Assembly (NCBI GenBank): GCA_030666865.1 | Contig: DAOUWZ010000005.1 | Coordinates: 1 to 54,360, forward strand | Length of the DNA stretch: 54,360 nucleotides | Reading direction: 5' to 3' | Source of the DNA: a bacterium | Lineage (GTDB): Bacteria > Patescibacteriota > Patescibacteriia > S139-126 | Shown: one piece after another, positions 7,836 to 15,694 of the stretch | Layout: every line of letters starts with the position of its first letter | Position numbering within the stretch: position 1 is the first letter of the stretch | Position numbers and translations under genes: made by a program | Notes under the pieces: generated by a model | The model's input: the letters and a program-made list of their open reading frames with translations, nothing else | Told to the model about the DNA's origin: nothing | Databases searched by the model: none

Positions 7836-9227
7836 ATGCGGACAAAATATAAAAATCATTATTTCACGCAGTCAGATATTTCCACTTTTGACTTAGATCA
7901 AATTTATATGGTGAGCTCGCTGTGGCATGATAATGGCATGAAAAATCATATTGGTACTTTTGATTTAATTATTAGAGATATGCCTAAAAATAGGAATTTT
8001 TTGGTTTTTACCGGATTGGAAGAAATAATAATGGGTATTAAATCGTGGCGTTATACTGATTATGATATTAAATTATTATTGCATGAGCAATTAATCAGCA
8101 AATCATTTGCGAAATATTTGAAAAAATTTAGATTTACCGGCACTATGCATGCCATGCCAGAAGGAACAATATTTTTTCCTGGCGAAACAGTAATCAGAAT
8201 TAAAGCGCCATTAATACAAGCGAATTTATTAACAGCTTTTTTGATAACGTCTTTGTCTTCAAATACAATTTTTTCCACTAAATTTATTCGTAGTGTATTA
8301 GCAGCTAAAGGCAGGAGTGTAATTGGTCCTAGTCCAGTCAGAGCGCATGGTTTTGAATCAGCTTTTAAGGCGCAACGAGCCGCTAGTATTGTTGGTAGTG
8401 ATAATGGTCCCTCGCCAATATTTAGAAGTAAGTTCGGTTTAGACAAGGGCAATCCAGCTACTATTGCTTATCATGCTTATATAAAATCATTTCCATCTGA
8501 ATTTGAAGCTATGAAAAAAGCTAGTGATTTTCTTGAATTTGATTTATCTCTGATGATTGATACTTATGATATTAATCAAGGACTTAAAAATGCGATTAAA
8601 ATAATCAAAGAACGCGAGCAAAAGGGCAAAGGGACAAAAATTGTGATTAATAGTGGTGATTTATCTAAGTTATCAAAGATGGTTAGAAAAAAATTGGATC
8701 AAGCTGGCTGTCAAACTACATCAATTACCGTAGCTAGTAATTTGGATGAGTTTAAAATCAAAAAATTGATTGACCAAAAATCACCAATTGATACATTTAT
8801 AGTTGTTACTGAAGTGGTTACTTCATCAGACGATCCTAGACTGGAAGTGGTGTATAAATTGGCTCAAGTTGATATTGGTAGTAAGAAAGTATATAAAATG
8901 AAATTAGCTGAAGGTAAAATGAGTTATCCAGGCAGTAAACAAATATATCGAGTTGTTAAAAATGGTAAATATAGTAAAGACGTTATTGGGTTAGATGGAG
9001 AAAAATTAGGAATACCGTTGTTGAAAAAATACATAACAAATGGCAAAGTTAATTTTGGTTACCCGTCAGTAAGCAATATAAGAAACTATGTTAGCAGAGA
9101 AATTAATAAATTCCCAGCGAAATATTCGGAAATTGATAAAAACTATATTTATCCGGTAAAATATAGTAAAAGGCTGGAAAAATTGGTAACAGAAGTAAAA
9201 CAAAAGATAATAAATCAATATCATTAA
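7836..9227 (+). CDS. nicotinate phosphoribosyltransferase family protein, paralogue 1
   Basis: The 463-aa protein has the NAPRT layout: an N-terminal segment with GTFDLIIRDMP and LVFTGLEE, the MPEGTIFFPGE turn, a central AYHAYIKSF segment with the candidate catalytic His, MIDTYD, a VINSGDLSKLS phosphate-binding loop and ASNLDEFKI. NAPRT joins nicotinate and PRPP to make NAMN for NAD salvage. It follows lepA by two bases. Two divergent paralogues lie at 34949 and 38160, so substrate may differ among them and no gene symbol is assigned. Confidence 0.85.
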   Translation: MRTKYKNHYFTQSDISTFDLDQIYMVSSLWHDNGMKNHIGTFDLIIRDMPKNRNFLVFTGLEEIIMGIKSWRYTDYDIKLLLHEQLISKSFAKYLKKFRFTGTMHAMPEGTIFFPGETVIRIKAPLIQANLLTAFLITSLSSNTIFSTKFIRSVLAAKGRSVIGPSPVRAHGFESAFKAQRAASIVGSDNGPSPIFRSKFGLDKGNPATIAYHAYIKSFPSEFEAMKKASDFLEFDLSLMIDTYDINQGLKNAIKIIKEREQKGKGTKIVINSGDLSKLSKMVRKKLDQAGCQTTSITVASNLDEFKIKKLIDQKSPIDTFIVVTEVVTSSDDPRLEVVYKLAQVDIGSKKVYKMKLAEGKMSYPGSKQIYRVVKNGKYSKDVIGLDGEKLGIPLLKKYITNGKVNFGYPSVSNIRNYVSREINKFPAKYSEIDKNYIYPVKYSKRLEKLVTEVKQKIINQYH

Positions 9228-9228
9228 T

Positions 9229-9339
9229 ATGAGTAGAAAAAAATTGAAAAAAAGATTAGTTAAAGTTGTTTGGATTTTAGTAGCGGCTATGGTTACATTT
9301 ACCATGGTTTTATGGACTTTAGGCGCTTCTTATTTTTAA
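9229..9339 (+). CDS. 36-aa single-pass membrane peptide
   Basis: The ORF is too short for the track. It begins MSRKKLKKRL (strongly basic), then one hydrophobic helix (VWILVAAMVTFTMVLWTLGA), ending SYF. It starts two bases after the NAPRT stop and ends five bases before the next CDS, in line with operonic expression. The basic N-terminus and single helix predict an inner-membrane peptide with its N-terminus in the cytoplasm. Function unknown. Confidence 0.65.
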   Translation: MSRKKLKKRLVKVVWILVAAMVTFTMVLWTLGASYF

Positions 9340-9344
9340 AATAT

Positions 9345-9986
9345 ATGGAAGAAGTATCATCATATTTTCAAAAAAAATTAAAAGATGACGAAGAAATTAT
9401 TTTATTTGTCCGTCCTTATGGTCTGGTTTATTTTTGGTGGTTTTTGTTATCTTTTGTTTTGATTGGAGGATCTTTGTATTATTTATTTTATTTGTTGGAT
9501 TTTGGTGTTTTTGGAAAAATAATTTTTTTGGCAATTTTTATTTTAGGAATAGCTACTTTGGTTAAGACATTAATAATTTGGCGGTTTTCTGCAGTAATGA
9601 TTACCAATTTCCGAGTAATTGATTTTGACAGACATAGTTTATTTGTTCGGCAAATATCTGAAGCGCCTTTTTATAATATTCAAGATATAACTTTGGAACA
9701 AAAAGGTTTTTGGCCGATGGTGTTGAAATTTGGAACTATAAAGATACAAACTGCTGGTTCAAATAACGTTTTAGAATTACAGCATATAAAAAATCCCAAG
9801 GAAGTCCATGAAGTTTTGGTTGAAATTCATGGAGAGAATAATAGCAGAAAAAAGAGTATAAATAATGATTGGGCAAAAGATGAACGATTGCATGATTTAT
9901 TTAGGATTTTGGAAAAAAAGAAACAAGAAATTGGTAAGGAGAAATTTGCCAATTCTATTGATGAATGGTTAAGGAAGAATAAATAA
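9345..9986 (+). CDS. membrane protein with bacterial PH-like (YdbS-type) domain
   Basis: The track ORF starts at 9270, but that overlaps the 36-aa peptide. The ATG at 9345 gives 213 aa beginning MEEVSSYFQKKLKDDEEI. Two hydrophobic helices (about residues 25-75) precede a PH-like domain with the hallmark VMITNFRVIDF and YNIQDITLEQ segments. Such proteins are widespread membrane proteins of unclear role. A charged C-terminal tail follows. Confidence 0.75.
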   Translation: MEEVSSYFQKKLKDDEEIILFVRPYGLVYFWWFLLSFVLIGGSLYYLFYLLDFGVFGKIIFLAIFILGIATLVKTLIIWRFSAVMITNFRVIDFDRHSLFVRQISEAPFYNIQDITLEQKGFWPMVLKFGTIKIQTAGSNNVLELQHIKNPKEVHEVLVEIHGENNSRKKSINNDWAKDERLHDLFRILEKKKQEIGKEKFANSIDEWLRKNK

Positions 9987-10175
9987 CATAATTTTGTTTA
10001 TCCATTTGGTTTAGGATGATTTTTTTTGTATAATATAATCATGCCTTATAGATTTGATTTGTTATTAATTTGGGTGGCAAATGGAGGAATTTTATACCCC
10101 TTCGCTTTAATAATTTTGCGTATATAAAAAACAGTAAATAGTTTTTTCTAATAGCTTATAATTTGGGATCATATT

Positions 10176-10256
10176 TAGCTACGGGGTATTACCTGCCCGC
10201 CGTACAAAATTTTGGCAGGCGGGTACGAATTTATTTAAGCAAAGTTGAGTATAAAT
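10176..10256 (+). repeat. dispersed element, second copy, upstream of FtsB-like gene
   Basis: TAGCTA, GGTATTACC, arms CCTGCCCGCC and GGCAGGCGGG separated by GTACAAAATTTT, then TACGAATTTATT and TTGAGTATAAAT. It matches 143-209 outside the palindrome as well as inside. The rest of the 9987-10263 gap shows only a weak TATAAT near 10030 and no credible gene. Confidence 0.7.
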
Positions 10257-10263
10257 ATAATTT

Positions 10264-10668
10264 ATGAATAAGAATCAAAAAGAGTTTTGGTTAAAAAAAG
10301 TTTTTCATTCATCGTGGTTTTTTGCAATCATTTTATTTTTTCTAATAATATTTTCCATCTCATTAGTAAATGAAATGATGAGAAAAGTAGAGATTCAAAA
10401 TGAAATTGATAGTTTGGAAAAGCAAGTTCAGGAATTAGAGGATAATAATTCTGAACTTGAAGTCATGATTAACTATTTTCAAACAGAAGAATTTATAGAG
10501 AAAGAAGCTAGAACCAAATTAGGCTACAAAAAAGTCGGTGAATCGGTTGTTTCAGTGCCAAAAGGCCAAAACTATAATTTAGATTATTCAATTGAAGAAA
10601 ATAAAAACTTGTCAGTCAATAAAGAAAATTGGCAATTGTGGTTAGATTATTTTTTTAATAAAAATTAA
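10264..10668 (+). CDS. FtsB/DivIC-family septum formation initiator
   Basis: The 134-aa protein has a short cytoplasmic N-terminus, one membrane helix (about residues 18-37, FFAIILFFLIIFSISLV), a coiled coil (EIDSLEKQVQELEDNNSELE) and the family end EKEARTKLGYKKVGESVV. FtsB/DivIC proteins bind FtsL and FtsQ/DivIB in the divisome. It opens a block of envelope and division genes leading to ftsEX. FtsL is an alternative but lacks this C-terminal signature. Confidence 0.85.
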   Translation: MNKNQKEFWLKKVFHSSWFFAIILFFLIIFSISLVNEMMRKVEIQNEIDSLEKQVQELEDNNSELEVMINYFQTEEFIEKEARTKLGYKKVGESVVSVPKGQNYNLDYSIEENKNLSVNKENWQLWLDYFFNKN

Positions 10669-10677
10669 GTAAAACAT

Positions 10678-12003
10678 ATGGATGAAAAAGATATTAAAAA
10701 AGAGGAGGAAAATATTAAGGATAATATAAAGAATAAGGATATTGGTAAAGCAGGAAAGCTGGAAAAAAAATATAATGAGGAGAAATATAAAGAGATAAGA
10801 AAAAATGTTTTAAACGCATTGACTAAAGAAGCAGCCGCAAAAAAGTTGGCTAAAACTAAAATAATAGAAGTAAAAAAGAAAGAATTAAAAAAAGATGATA
10901 AAAGTTTAGAAATCAAAAATATAAAAGATAAATCATTAAAAATAAATATGAATGAAATTATAAATAAATTTAAAAATTTTATCTCTAAAAATACTGCTAA
11001 GAAAGCGGAAGATAAAGATGATAAGAAGGCGATTGAAAAGAGTGATAAGAAAAAAACCCACCCAGTCAGAATGATGGTGCTAAGCGCCTTGGTTGCAATT
11101 GTATTGTTTGTGGCAACTTTAGGAGTAGGTATTTATTTTTTAAATTGGCATAATAGCGGACTAAAAAAATTAGCCGTATACTTGCCATTTCCTGCTGGGG
11201 TAGTTTTTGGGGATATTATTAAAGCTAATGATTATTGGCAAGATATTGATACTTTAACACATTTTTATAATTATCAAGTATCACTGGGTAATTTCAAAGA
11301 AGTGCCATCAGAAAGCGAGATAAAAAATATTGTTTGGGATAGATTGGTTAATGTAAAATTAATGGAACAGCTGGCAATAGGGTATAATATACAGATAACA
11401 AAAGAGCAGGTTGATTTAGAGGTTGATAAATTGGTTAATGAAACTGGTAATCGTGATATGCTGTCTGATAATTTGTATGAATATTATAAGTGGGATATTG
11501 ATACTTTTATTATCAAAGTTATCAAGCCTTATTTGTTGGAACAAAGAGTTGTAGAAAGGTTAAGATCTGAAAATGATTATACTGATCAAGTTAAAGCCAA
11601 AGCTGAAAGTATATTGCAAAAAGCTTTAGCTGATCCAGATAGCTTTGCTGAATTAGCCAAGGAACATAGCGCTGATGTTGTTTCTGCTCAAAGAGGAGGG
11701 GATTTAGGCTATTTTAATAAAGGGGTGATGGAAGAAAATTTCGAAAATGCTGTTTTTTCCATGGAAATTGGTGAAATTAAAGGTTTGGTTGAGTCTAGTT
11801 TTGGCTATCATATTATAAAATTGGAAGATAAAAAAGTTCACGAAGATAATCCAGAAGATATTCAAGTAAAAGCTAGTCATATTTTGATTATGCCGTTATC
11901 AATTAATGAAATTGTTGAATTGAAGAAAAAAGAAATGAAAATTATAAGATTTTTGGACAAGAAAATAGATAATGCAGTTGATAATAATGAATTAGAGGAA
12001 TAA
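10678..12003 (+). CDS. membrane-anchored parvulin peptidyl-prolyl isomerase (SurA/PrsA type)
   Basis: The 441-aa protein has a highly charged Lys/Glu-rich N-terminal 130 residues, one membrane helix (MMVLSALVAIVLFVATLGVGIYFL), a SurA_N-like helical region and a PpiC/rotamase domain (about residues 298-385) with GGDLGYFNKGVMEENFENAVFSM and SFGYHIIKLED. It should fold secreted or envelope proteins outside the membrane. It follows the FtsB-like gene by nine bases. The long charged N-terminus resembles that of the DUF4012 protein in composition. Confidence 0.85.
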   Translation: MDEKDIKKEEENIKDNIKNKDIGKAGKLEKKYNEEKYKEIRKNVLNALTKEAAAKKLAKTKIIEVKKKELKKDDKSLEIKNIKDKSLKINMNEIINKFKNFISKNTAKKAEDKDDKKAIEKSDKKKTHPVRMMVLSALVAIVLFVATLGVGIYFLNWHNSGLKKLAVYLPFPAGVVFGDIIKANDYWQDIDTLTHFYNYQVSLGNFKEVPSESEIKNIVWDRLVNVKLMEQLAIGYNIQITKEQVDLEVDKLVNETGNRDMLSDNLYEYYKWDIDTFIIKVIKPYLLEQRVVERLRSENDYTDQVKAKAESILQKALADPDSFAELAKEHSADVVSAQRGGDLGYFNKGVMEENFENAVFSMEIGEIKGLVESSFGYHIIKLEDKKVHEDNPEDIQVKASHILIMPLSINEIVELKKKEMKIIRFLDKKIDNAVDNNELEE

Positions 12004-12071
12004 AAAATATTTTCAAAGTATAAGCTATTTAGGTATTATACAATAAGTCTATTATAAAAAATAATTCATAT

Positions 12072-13181
12072 ATGCCAAGAGTATTAATTTTTTCATTTTT
12101 TGTATTTTTTTTCTGGGTAAACGCAGTAAATGCAAGTGACCTCAGCACGTTTGTTTATATTAGTGAGGATGCTTTGCAGTCAGGACAAGTTATTTCATTG
12201 ACTGATTTAGCATATTTGGATATTCCAGCGGGTTCACTCAATCATTCATCTAGAATAAGTTTGGCAAAAAGCGAACAATCATCTGAACTGTCTGAAGATT
12301 TTATTTCAGATGTATTTTCCTGGCAAATTTTAGATGCTGAAATTAATACTTCCTTGTCTCTAGTAATTAATAATAAATTTGTAGAATCTTTCATTTCTGT
12401 TTATAAAAAAGTTGATAATGGCTGGGAAGAGGTGAGTTACGAAAATACAAATAACGGATACAAAATATTAATAACTGACTCTTTTGGCAGTATTGTTATA
12501 GCTGAAAAAAATTTTTTTGAATATAGCATAGTGCTTGATGCTGAAACAGTAGCAAAAGGGTATCCAGTTAAGACTCCAGATGGATATTTTGAGTTTCATA
12601 TTTTATCAGGGGTTTTTTCCAAAGAAATAACTGTTAATATTAAGTCTTTATCCTCGGAAGTGTATTCACCTAATGCTGGTTTATCGGTAAGTTCGCCAAT
12701 TTATTATTTTTATATTGATAGTGATGAAGACATAAATAAAGATTTAGCAATTGATATAAAATTTATTCAAGGTGATGAAAATAACAAAGAAATATATTAT
12801 TGGGATAACCAGAACTTAACTTGGCATATTTCTCCTTCAGAAACTAATTATACTGATGGGGTAGTCAGGACTTTTACACATCAGAAAGAGATGATTATTG
12901 GGGTATTTTCTGGTAAAATAATGGAGGAAGGTGTGGCTAGTTGGTATGCATGGAAAAATGGAGATTTTGCTGCTTCGCCAGATTATCCCAAAGGAACAAA
13001 ATTGAAAGTTACAAATATTGCTAATAGGGAAAGTGTAATAATAACGGTTAATGATTATGGACCAGATCGAAGCATCCATCCAGAAAGAGTTATTGATCTT
13101 GATAAAGTAGCTTTTAATAAAATAGCTAATCCCAGAATGGGTTTAATAGATGTGTCAGTTGAACTGATATATTTTAAATAA
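12072..13181 (+). CDS. secreted protein with C-terminal RlpA-like double-psi beta-barrel
   Basis: The 369-aa protein has an N-terminal signal peptide (MPRVLIFSFFVFFFWVNAVNA). The middle (about residues 25-270) is beta-rich and not recognised. The C-terminus has the RlpA/DPBB signature: GVASWYAWKNGDFAASP, GTKLKVTN, VITVNDYGP and RVIDLDKVAFNKIA. RlpA proteins act on peptidoglycan at the septum in some bacteria. The usual catalytic Asp context (NDYGP) is present. It ends one base before ftsE, supporting a cell-wall role. Confidence 0.8.
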   Translation: MPRVLIFSFFVFFFWVNAVNASDLSTFVYISEDALQSGQVISLTDLAYLDIPAGSLNHSSRISLAKSEQSSELSEDFISDVFSWQILDAEINTSLSLVINNKFVESFISVYKKVDNGWEEVSYENTNNGYKILITDSFGSIVIAEKNFFEYSIVLDAETVAKGYPVKTPDGYFEFHILSGVFSKEITVNIKSLSSEVYSPNAGLSVSSPIYYFYIDSDEDINKDLAIDIKFIQGDENNKEIYYWDNQNLTWHISPSETNYTDGVVRTFTHQKEMIIGVFSGKIMEEGVASWYAWKNGDFAASPDYPKGTKLKVTNIANRESVIITVNDYGPDRSIHPERVIDLDKVAFNKIANPRMGLIDVSVELIYFK

Positions 13182-13182
13182 A

Positions 13183-13863
13183 ATGATAAAATTTAGAAAT
13201 GTTACAAAAAAATATCCACCTGACGTTTGGGCAGTGAAAGATCTGACGTTGCAGATTAATCCCAAAGAGTTTGTTTTTATTGTTGGTCAATCCGGCACAG
13301 GCAAGTCAACTTTGGTGAAGATGATTATTGCTGAGGAAAAGTCCACCAAAGGAAAAATAATAATTGGAGATTGGGATATTACTAATATTAGACAAAGTGA
13401 ATTGCCTTTATTAAGGAGGCAGATTGGCGTAGTTTGGCAGGATTTTAAACTTTTACCGAAAAAAACAGTTTATGAAAATATCTCATTCGCACTAGAAGTC
13501 TGCGATGCTACTCCAGAACGCATTAGGAAAGTTGTACCGCAAGTGATAAAGATAGTAGGATTAAATAACAAAGCAGACAGATTCCCTCATCAATTATCTG
13601 GTGGTGAACAGCAGCGTTTGGTAATTGCCAGAGCCCTAGTGCATAAACCGAAAATTTTGATAGCAGATGAGCCAACTGGTAATTTAGATGCTATTAATAC
13701 CCAGGGAATAATTGAAATATTGAGTAAAATAAATCAACTAGGAACTACTGTTATTTTAGTTACCCACGATCGGGAAATAGTAAATAATCAAAAAAGACGA
13801 GTAATTACCATGGATGGCGGTGAGATTATTTCTGACCAATCTGAGGGTAAGTATATGCTTTAG
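13183..13863 (+). CDS. ftsE: cell division ATP-binding protein FtsE
   Basis: The 226-aa ABC ATPase has Walker A GQSGTGKST, Q-loop VWQDFKLLP, signature LSGGEQQR, Walker B ILIADEPTGNLD and the H-loop VTHD. It pairs with FtsX downstream and regulates cell-wall hydrolases at division. The start AUG is one base after the RlpA-like gene. Confidence 0.94.
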   Translation: MIKFRNVTKKYPPDVWAVKDLTLQINPKEFVFIVGQSGTGKSTLVKMIIAEEKSTKGKIIIGDWDITNIRQSELPLLRRQIGVVWQDFKLLPKKTVYENISFALEVCDATPERIRKVVPQVIKIVGLNNKADRFPHQLSGGEQQRLVIARALVHKPKILIADEPTGNLDAINTQGIIEILSKINQLGTTVILVTHDREIVNNQKRRVITMDGGEIISDQSEGKYML

Positions 13864-13951
13864 AGAAGTATAAAGTATCATGTATAGATTTGGAAATTAA
13901 AAATATATTTCTATACCTAACAACTTTAACCTTTAACCCATAACCCAAAAA

Positions 13952-14869
13952 ATGATTTTAGTTTCATTTTATAGAGTAATAAAATTTGCAATCAGGAATT
14001 TTTGGCGAAATATTTGGTTAGCAATTGTGACTACAACAATAATTACCATGTCATTATTTGTGGTAACTGTTTTAATATCTCTAAATTTGGTTATTGATCA
14101 AGCTATTCATACTTTACATGAACAGGTTGATGTTAGTATTTATTTCAAGCCAGATATTAGCGAGGATACAGTGAAAGAGTTTCAATCCAGCTTGCAAGAT
14201 ATTAGCGGTATCAAAGAAGTTGTTTACATATCAAAAGGGGAGGCGCTTGATTCTTTCAAAGAAAAATATAAGGACAATAATGTCATTTTAGAATCTCTGG
14301 AAGAATTAACAGATAATCCGCTTGGTGATACTTTGATAATTCAAGCTCAGTCTATTGATGATTATGATATGGTTTTGGCAATACTTGATAGTGAAGAGTT
14401 TTCCAAATTTGTTCAGGAAAGGAATTTTCAGGATTATGATATGATAATTAGCAAAATTAATGAGATTAGCAGCACTATCAATCGGATTGGATTTTTCTTG
14501 AGCATTTTGTTTTTTGCCATAGCTGTTTTGGTTACTTTCAATACTATTCGGATAGCGATCTATACTTATCGGGAAGAGTTGGCAATAATGAGATTGGTTG
14601 GCGCTTCTAAGACTTTTATTGAATGGCCGTTTTTTGTTGAAGGAATTTTTTATGCGTTTTTAGCAGTTATTATTAATATCATGATTATTTATCCTGTTAT
14701 TAACGCTATTCAGCCATTTTTAGGCAGTTTCTTTGGTGAGAGTGCGTTGAATCTTACTAGTTATTTTAATAGCAATTTTATAAAGATATTTGGAACTGAA
14801 TTATTAGTAACGATTTTCATTACTACAGTCAGTTCTTGGTTAGCGGTGAGAAAATATTTGAAAACTTAA
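13952..14869 (+). CDS. ftsX: cell division permease FtsX
   Basis: The 305-aa protein has one N-terminal helix, an extracytoplasmic domain (about residues 45-165) starting HEQVDVSIYFKPD, and three C-terminal helices. The FtsX motif LAIMRLVGAS lies in the cytoplasmic loop. It follows ftsE with an 88-bp gap. It transmits ATPase cycling to peptidoglycan hydrolases or their activators; the RlpA-like neighbour is a plausible envelope partner. Confidence 0.92.
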   Translation: MILVSFYRVIKFAIRNFWRNIWLAIVTTTIITMSLFVVTVLISLNLVIDQAIHTLHEQVDVSIYFKPDISEDTVKEFQSSLQDISGIKEVVYISKGEALDSFKEKYKDNNVILESLEELTDNPLGDTLIIQAQSIDDYDMVLAILDSEEFSKFVQERNFQDYDMIISKINEISSTINRIGFFLSILFFAIAVLVTFNTIRIAIYTYREELAIMRLVGASKTFIEWPFFVEGIFYAFLAVIINIMIIYPVINAIQPFLGSFFGESALNLTSYFNSNFIKIFGTELLVTIFITTVSSWLAVRKYLKT

Positions 14870-14893
14870 ATTGATTTCGTAATAATAAGAGAG

Positions 14894-14925
14894 CCACATG
14901 GTAAACCACGTGGTAAACCACGTGG
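14894..14925. repeat. three 8-bp palindromes at 12-bp period
   Basis: CCACATGG, CCACGTGG and CCACGTGG are spaced exactly by TAAA. The array sits 25 bp after ftsX. It could be a protein-binding array or alternative hairpins. No T-run follows. Confidence 0.6.
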
Positions 14926-14968
14926 GTATTTGGCGATTGACTTTTTTAAAATTATTAGTTAATATATC

Positions 14969-14996
14969 AAAAGCGTGAATCTTTGCGCTTTTTATT
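14969..14996 (+). terminator. terminator after ftsEX block
   Basis: AAAAGCG-tgaatctttg-CGCTTTTT forms a short stem with a downstream T-run. It probably ends the division operon. Confidence 0.6.
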
Positions 14997-15020
14997 AATT
15001 AATTATTATTCCTTTTTTTG

Positions 15021-15050
15021 TCCCCCTGATAAGGGGGAATTAAGGGGGTT
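15021..15050. repeat. C-run/G-run repeat, uninterrupted copy
   Basis: TCCCCCTGATAAGGGGGAAT followed by TAAGGGGGTT. The same repeat at 50292-50344 contains the 20-bp palindrome, so this copy represents the empty site. Confidence 0.7.
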
Positions 15051-15054
15051 ATAT

Positions 15055-15127
15055 TCGGAGATCGTCTAATGGCCCGCCCGCCATCGCAAGTATGAGCTTG
15101 CTTAGGCATTGCGGGCGGGTAGGACAC
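15055..15127 (+). pseudogene. tRNA-Gln 5' fragment, copy 1, split by a 47-bp palindromic insertion
   Basis: TCGGAGATCGTCTAATGG (15055-15072) equals tRNA-Gln bases 1-18; after 47 bp the tRNA sequence resumes with TAGGACAC (15120-15127), bases 19-26, and then diverges. Removing the insert restores a continuous tRNA 5' part. Confidence 0.85.
15073..15119. mobile_element. 47-bp palindromic element inserted in tRNA fragment
   Basis: The ends CCCGCCCGC and GCGGGCGGG are perfect inverted repeats of nine bases; a second stem GCAAG/CTTGC lies inside. GC content is far above its surroundings. The ends belong to the same sequence family as the CCTGCCTGCC palindromes. No target duplication is visible. 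Confidence 0.75.
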
Positions 15128-15148
15128 TAAGTTAAATTTGTTTATTAT

Positions 15149-15209
15149 TCGGAGATCGTCTAATGGTAGGACACCTGGTTTTCCTGCCTGCCGGCAGGCA
15201 GGGGTCCAG
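15149..15209 (+). pseudogene. tRNA-Gln 5' fragment, copy 2, split by the 20-bp palindrome
   Basis: Bases 15149-15182 equal tRNA-Gln bases 1-34. The palindrome occupies 15183-15202, then GGTCCAG continues the tRNA to base 41 before divergence. The insertion falls within the anticodon loop sequence, so this copy cannot give a functional tRNA. Confidence 0.88.
15183..15202. mobile_element. 20-bp palindromic element in tRNA fragment copy 2
   Basis: CCTGCCTGCCGGCAGGCAGG is a perfect palindrome, identical to 159-178 and 50313-50332. The intact tRNA at 15463 shows the uninterrupted target (TTTT|GGTCC). Confidence 0.85.
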
Positions 15210-15216
15210 AAAATAT

Positions 15217-15477
15217 ATGTTATATTATGTTTATATATTAAAAAGTATTTTTAAGGAAAATTGGTCTTATGTAGGTAGCACTGATAATCTTGAGAGAAGA
15301 TTTAAAGAGCATAGTTGTGGTAAAGTAAGATCAACAAAAGGAATGAGGCCATTAAAATTAGTTTTTAGTGAGTCATTTAAAACAAGAGAATTAGTTTTAG
15401 AAAGAGAAAAATATTTAAAATCAGGAATCGGTAGAGAAGAGAAAAACAATATTATAAACCATTCGGAGATCGTCTAA
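15217..15477 (+). CDS. small GIY-YIG nuclease-superfamily protein, ending inside tRNA-Gln
   Basis: The track ORF starts at 15163, but its first 18 residues (including LPAGRQG) translate the tRNA fragment and palindrome. The ATG at 15217 gives 86 aa starting MLYYVYILKS, with the GIY-YIG core YVYILK...SYVGSTDNLERRFKEH and a downstream LEREKYLKSG. It resembles UPF0213-type stand-alone GIY-YIG proteins, presumably nucleases. The last residues SEIV and the stop are encoded by the 5' end of the intact tRNA-Gln (15-base overlap). It lies between partial and complete tRNA copies, as expected of cargo of an inserted element. Confidence 0.8.
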   Translation: MLYYVYILKSIFKENWSYVGSTDNLERRFKEHSCGKVRSTKGMRPLKLVFSESFKTRELVLEREKYLKSGIGREEKNNIINHSEIV

Positions 15478-15536
15478 TGGTAGGACACCTGGTTTTGGTC
15501 CAGGCAATCGGGGTTCGATTCCCTGTCTCCGAGCCA
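15463..15536 (+). tRNA. tRNA-Gln (anticodon TTG)
   Basis: The acceptor arms TCGGAGA and TCTCCGA pair fully. The anticodon stem is CCTGG/CCAGG with loop TTTTGGT, anticodon TTG at 15495-15497. The T arm is CGGGG-TTCGATT-CCCTG. The discriminator is G, and CCA is encoded at 15534-15536. The 5' part is present in two further broken copies upstream. Confidence 0.95.
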
Positions 15537-15588
15537 TCAACATTTTTTATCGAGCGACCGAGAGGCTTCAGATTATCAACGTCTTAAG

Positions 15589-15601
15589 GTTCTAGACCGA
15601 G
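15589..15601. other. putative left attachment repeat of the mobile island
   Basis: GTTCTAGACCGAG here is identical to 30405-30417, about 14.8 kb away and just after the last island gene. A related GGTACTAGACCG occurs at 30545-30556. A serine recombinase lies between. Assigned by repeat identity and position only. Confidence 0.5.
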
Positions 15602-15616
15602 CTCGAATATGAATAC

Positions 15617-15648
15617 AAAAACGTGAATTTAGGTTCACGTTTTTGTGT
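15617..15648. terminator. 11-bp hairpin with flanking A- and T-runs
   Basis: AAAAACGTGAA-tttagg-TTCACGTTTTT is a perfect 11-bp stem that could end transcription in either direction, here between tRNA-Gln and the first island gene. Confidence 0.65.
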
Positions 15649-15694
15649 TTTAAGGTTATACTATAAATAATAAGGTTTAATATAAATTAATTCT

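Noticed and set aside
8060-8452. 130-aa minus-strand ORF
   Set aside because: Antisense shadow of the NAPRT gene, with no features of its own. The same applies to the other minus-strand track ORFs lying inside plus-strand genes.
9270-9344. N-terminal extension of the PH-domain protein
   Set aside because: It overlaps the 36-aa membrane peptide and lacks family similarity; the ATG at 9345 fits operon spacing.
10040-10126. 28-codon ORF starting MPYRFDLLLIW
   Set aside because: Too short, no ribosome site or conservation evidence, and it lies in an AT-rich gap before a dispersed element.
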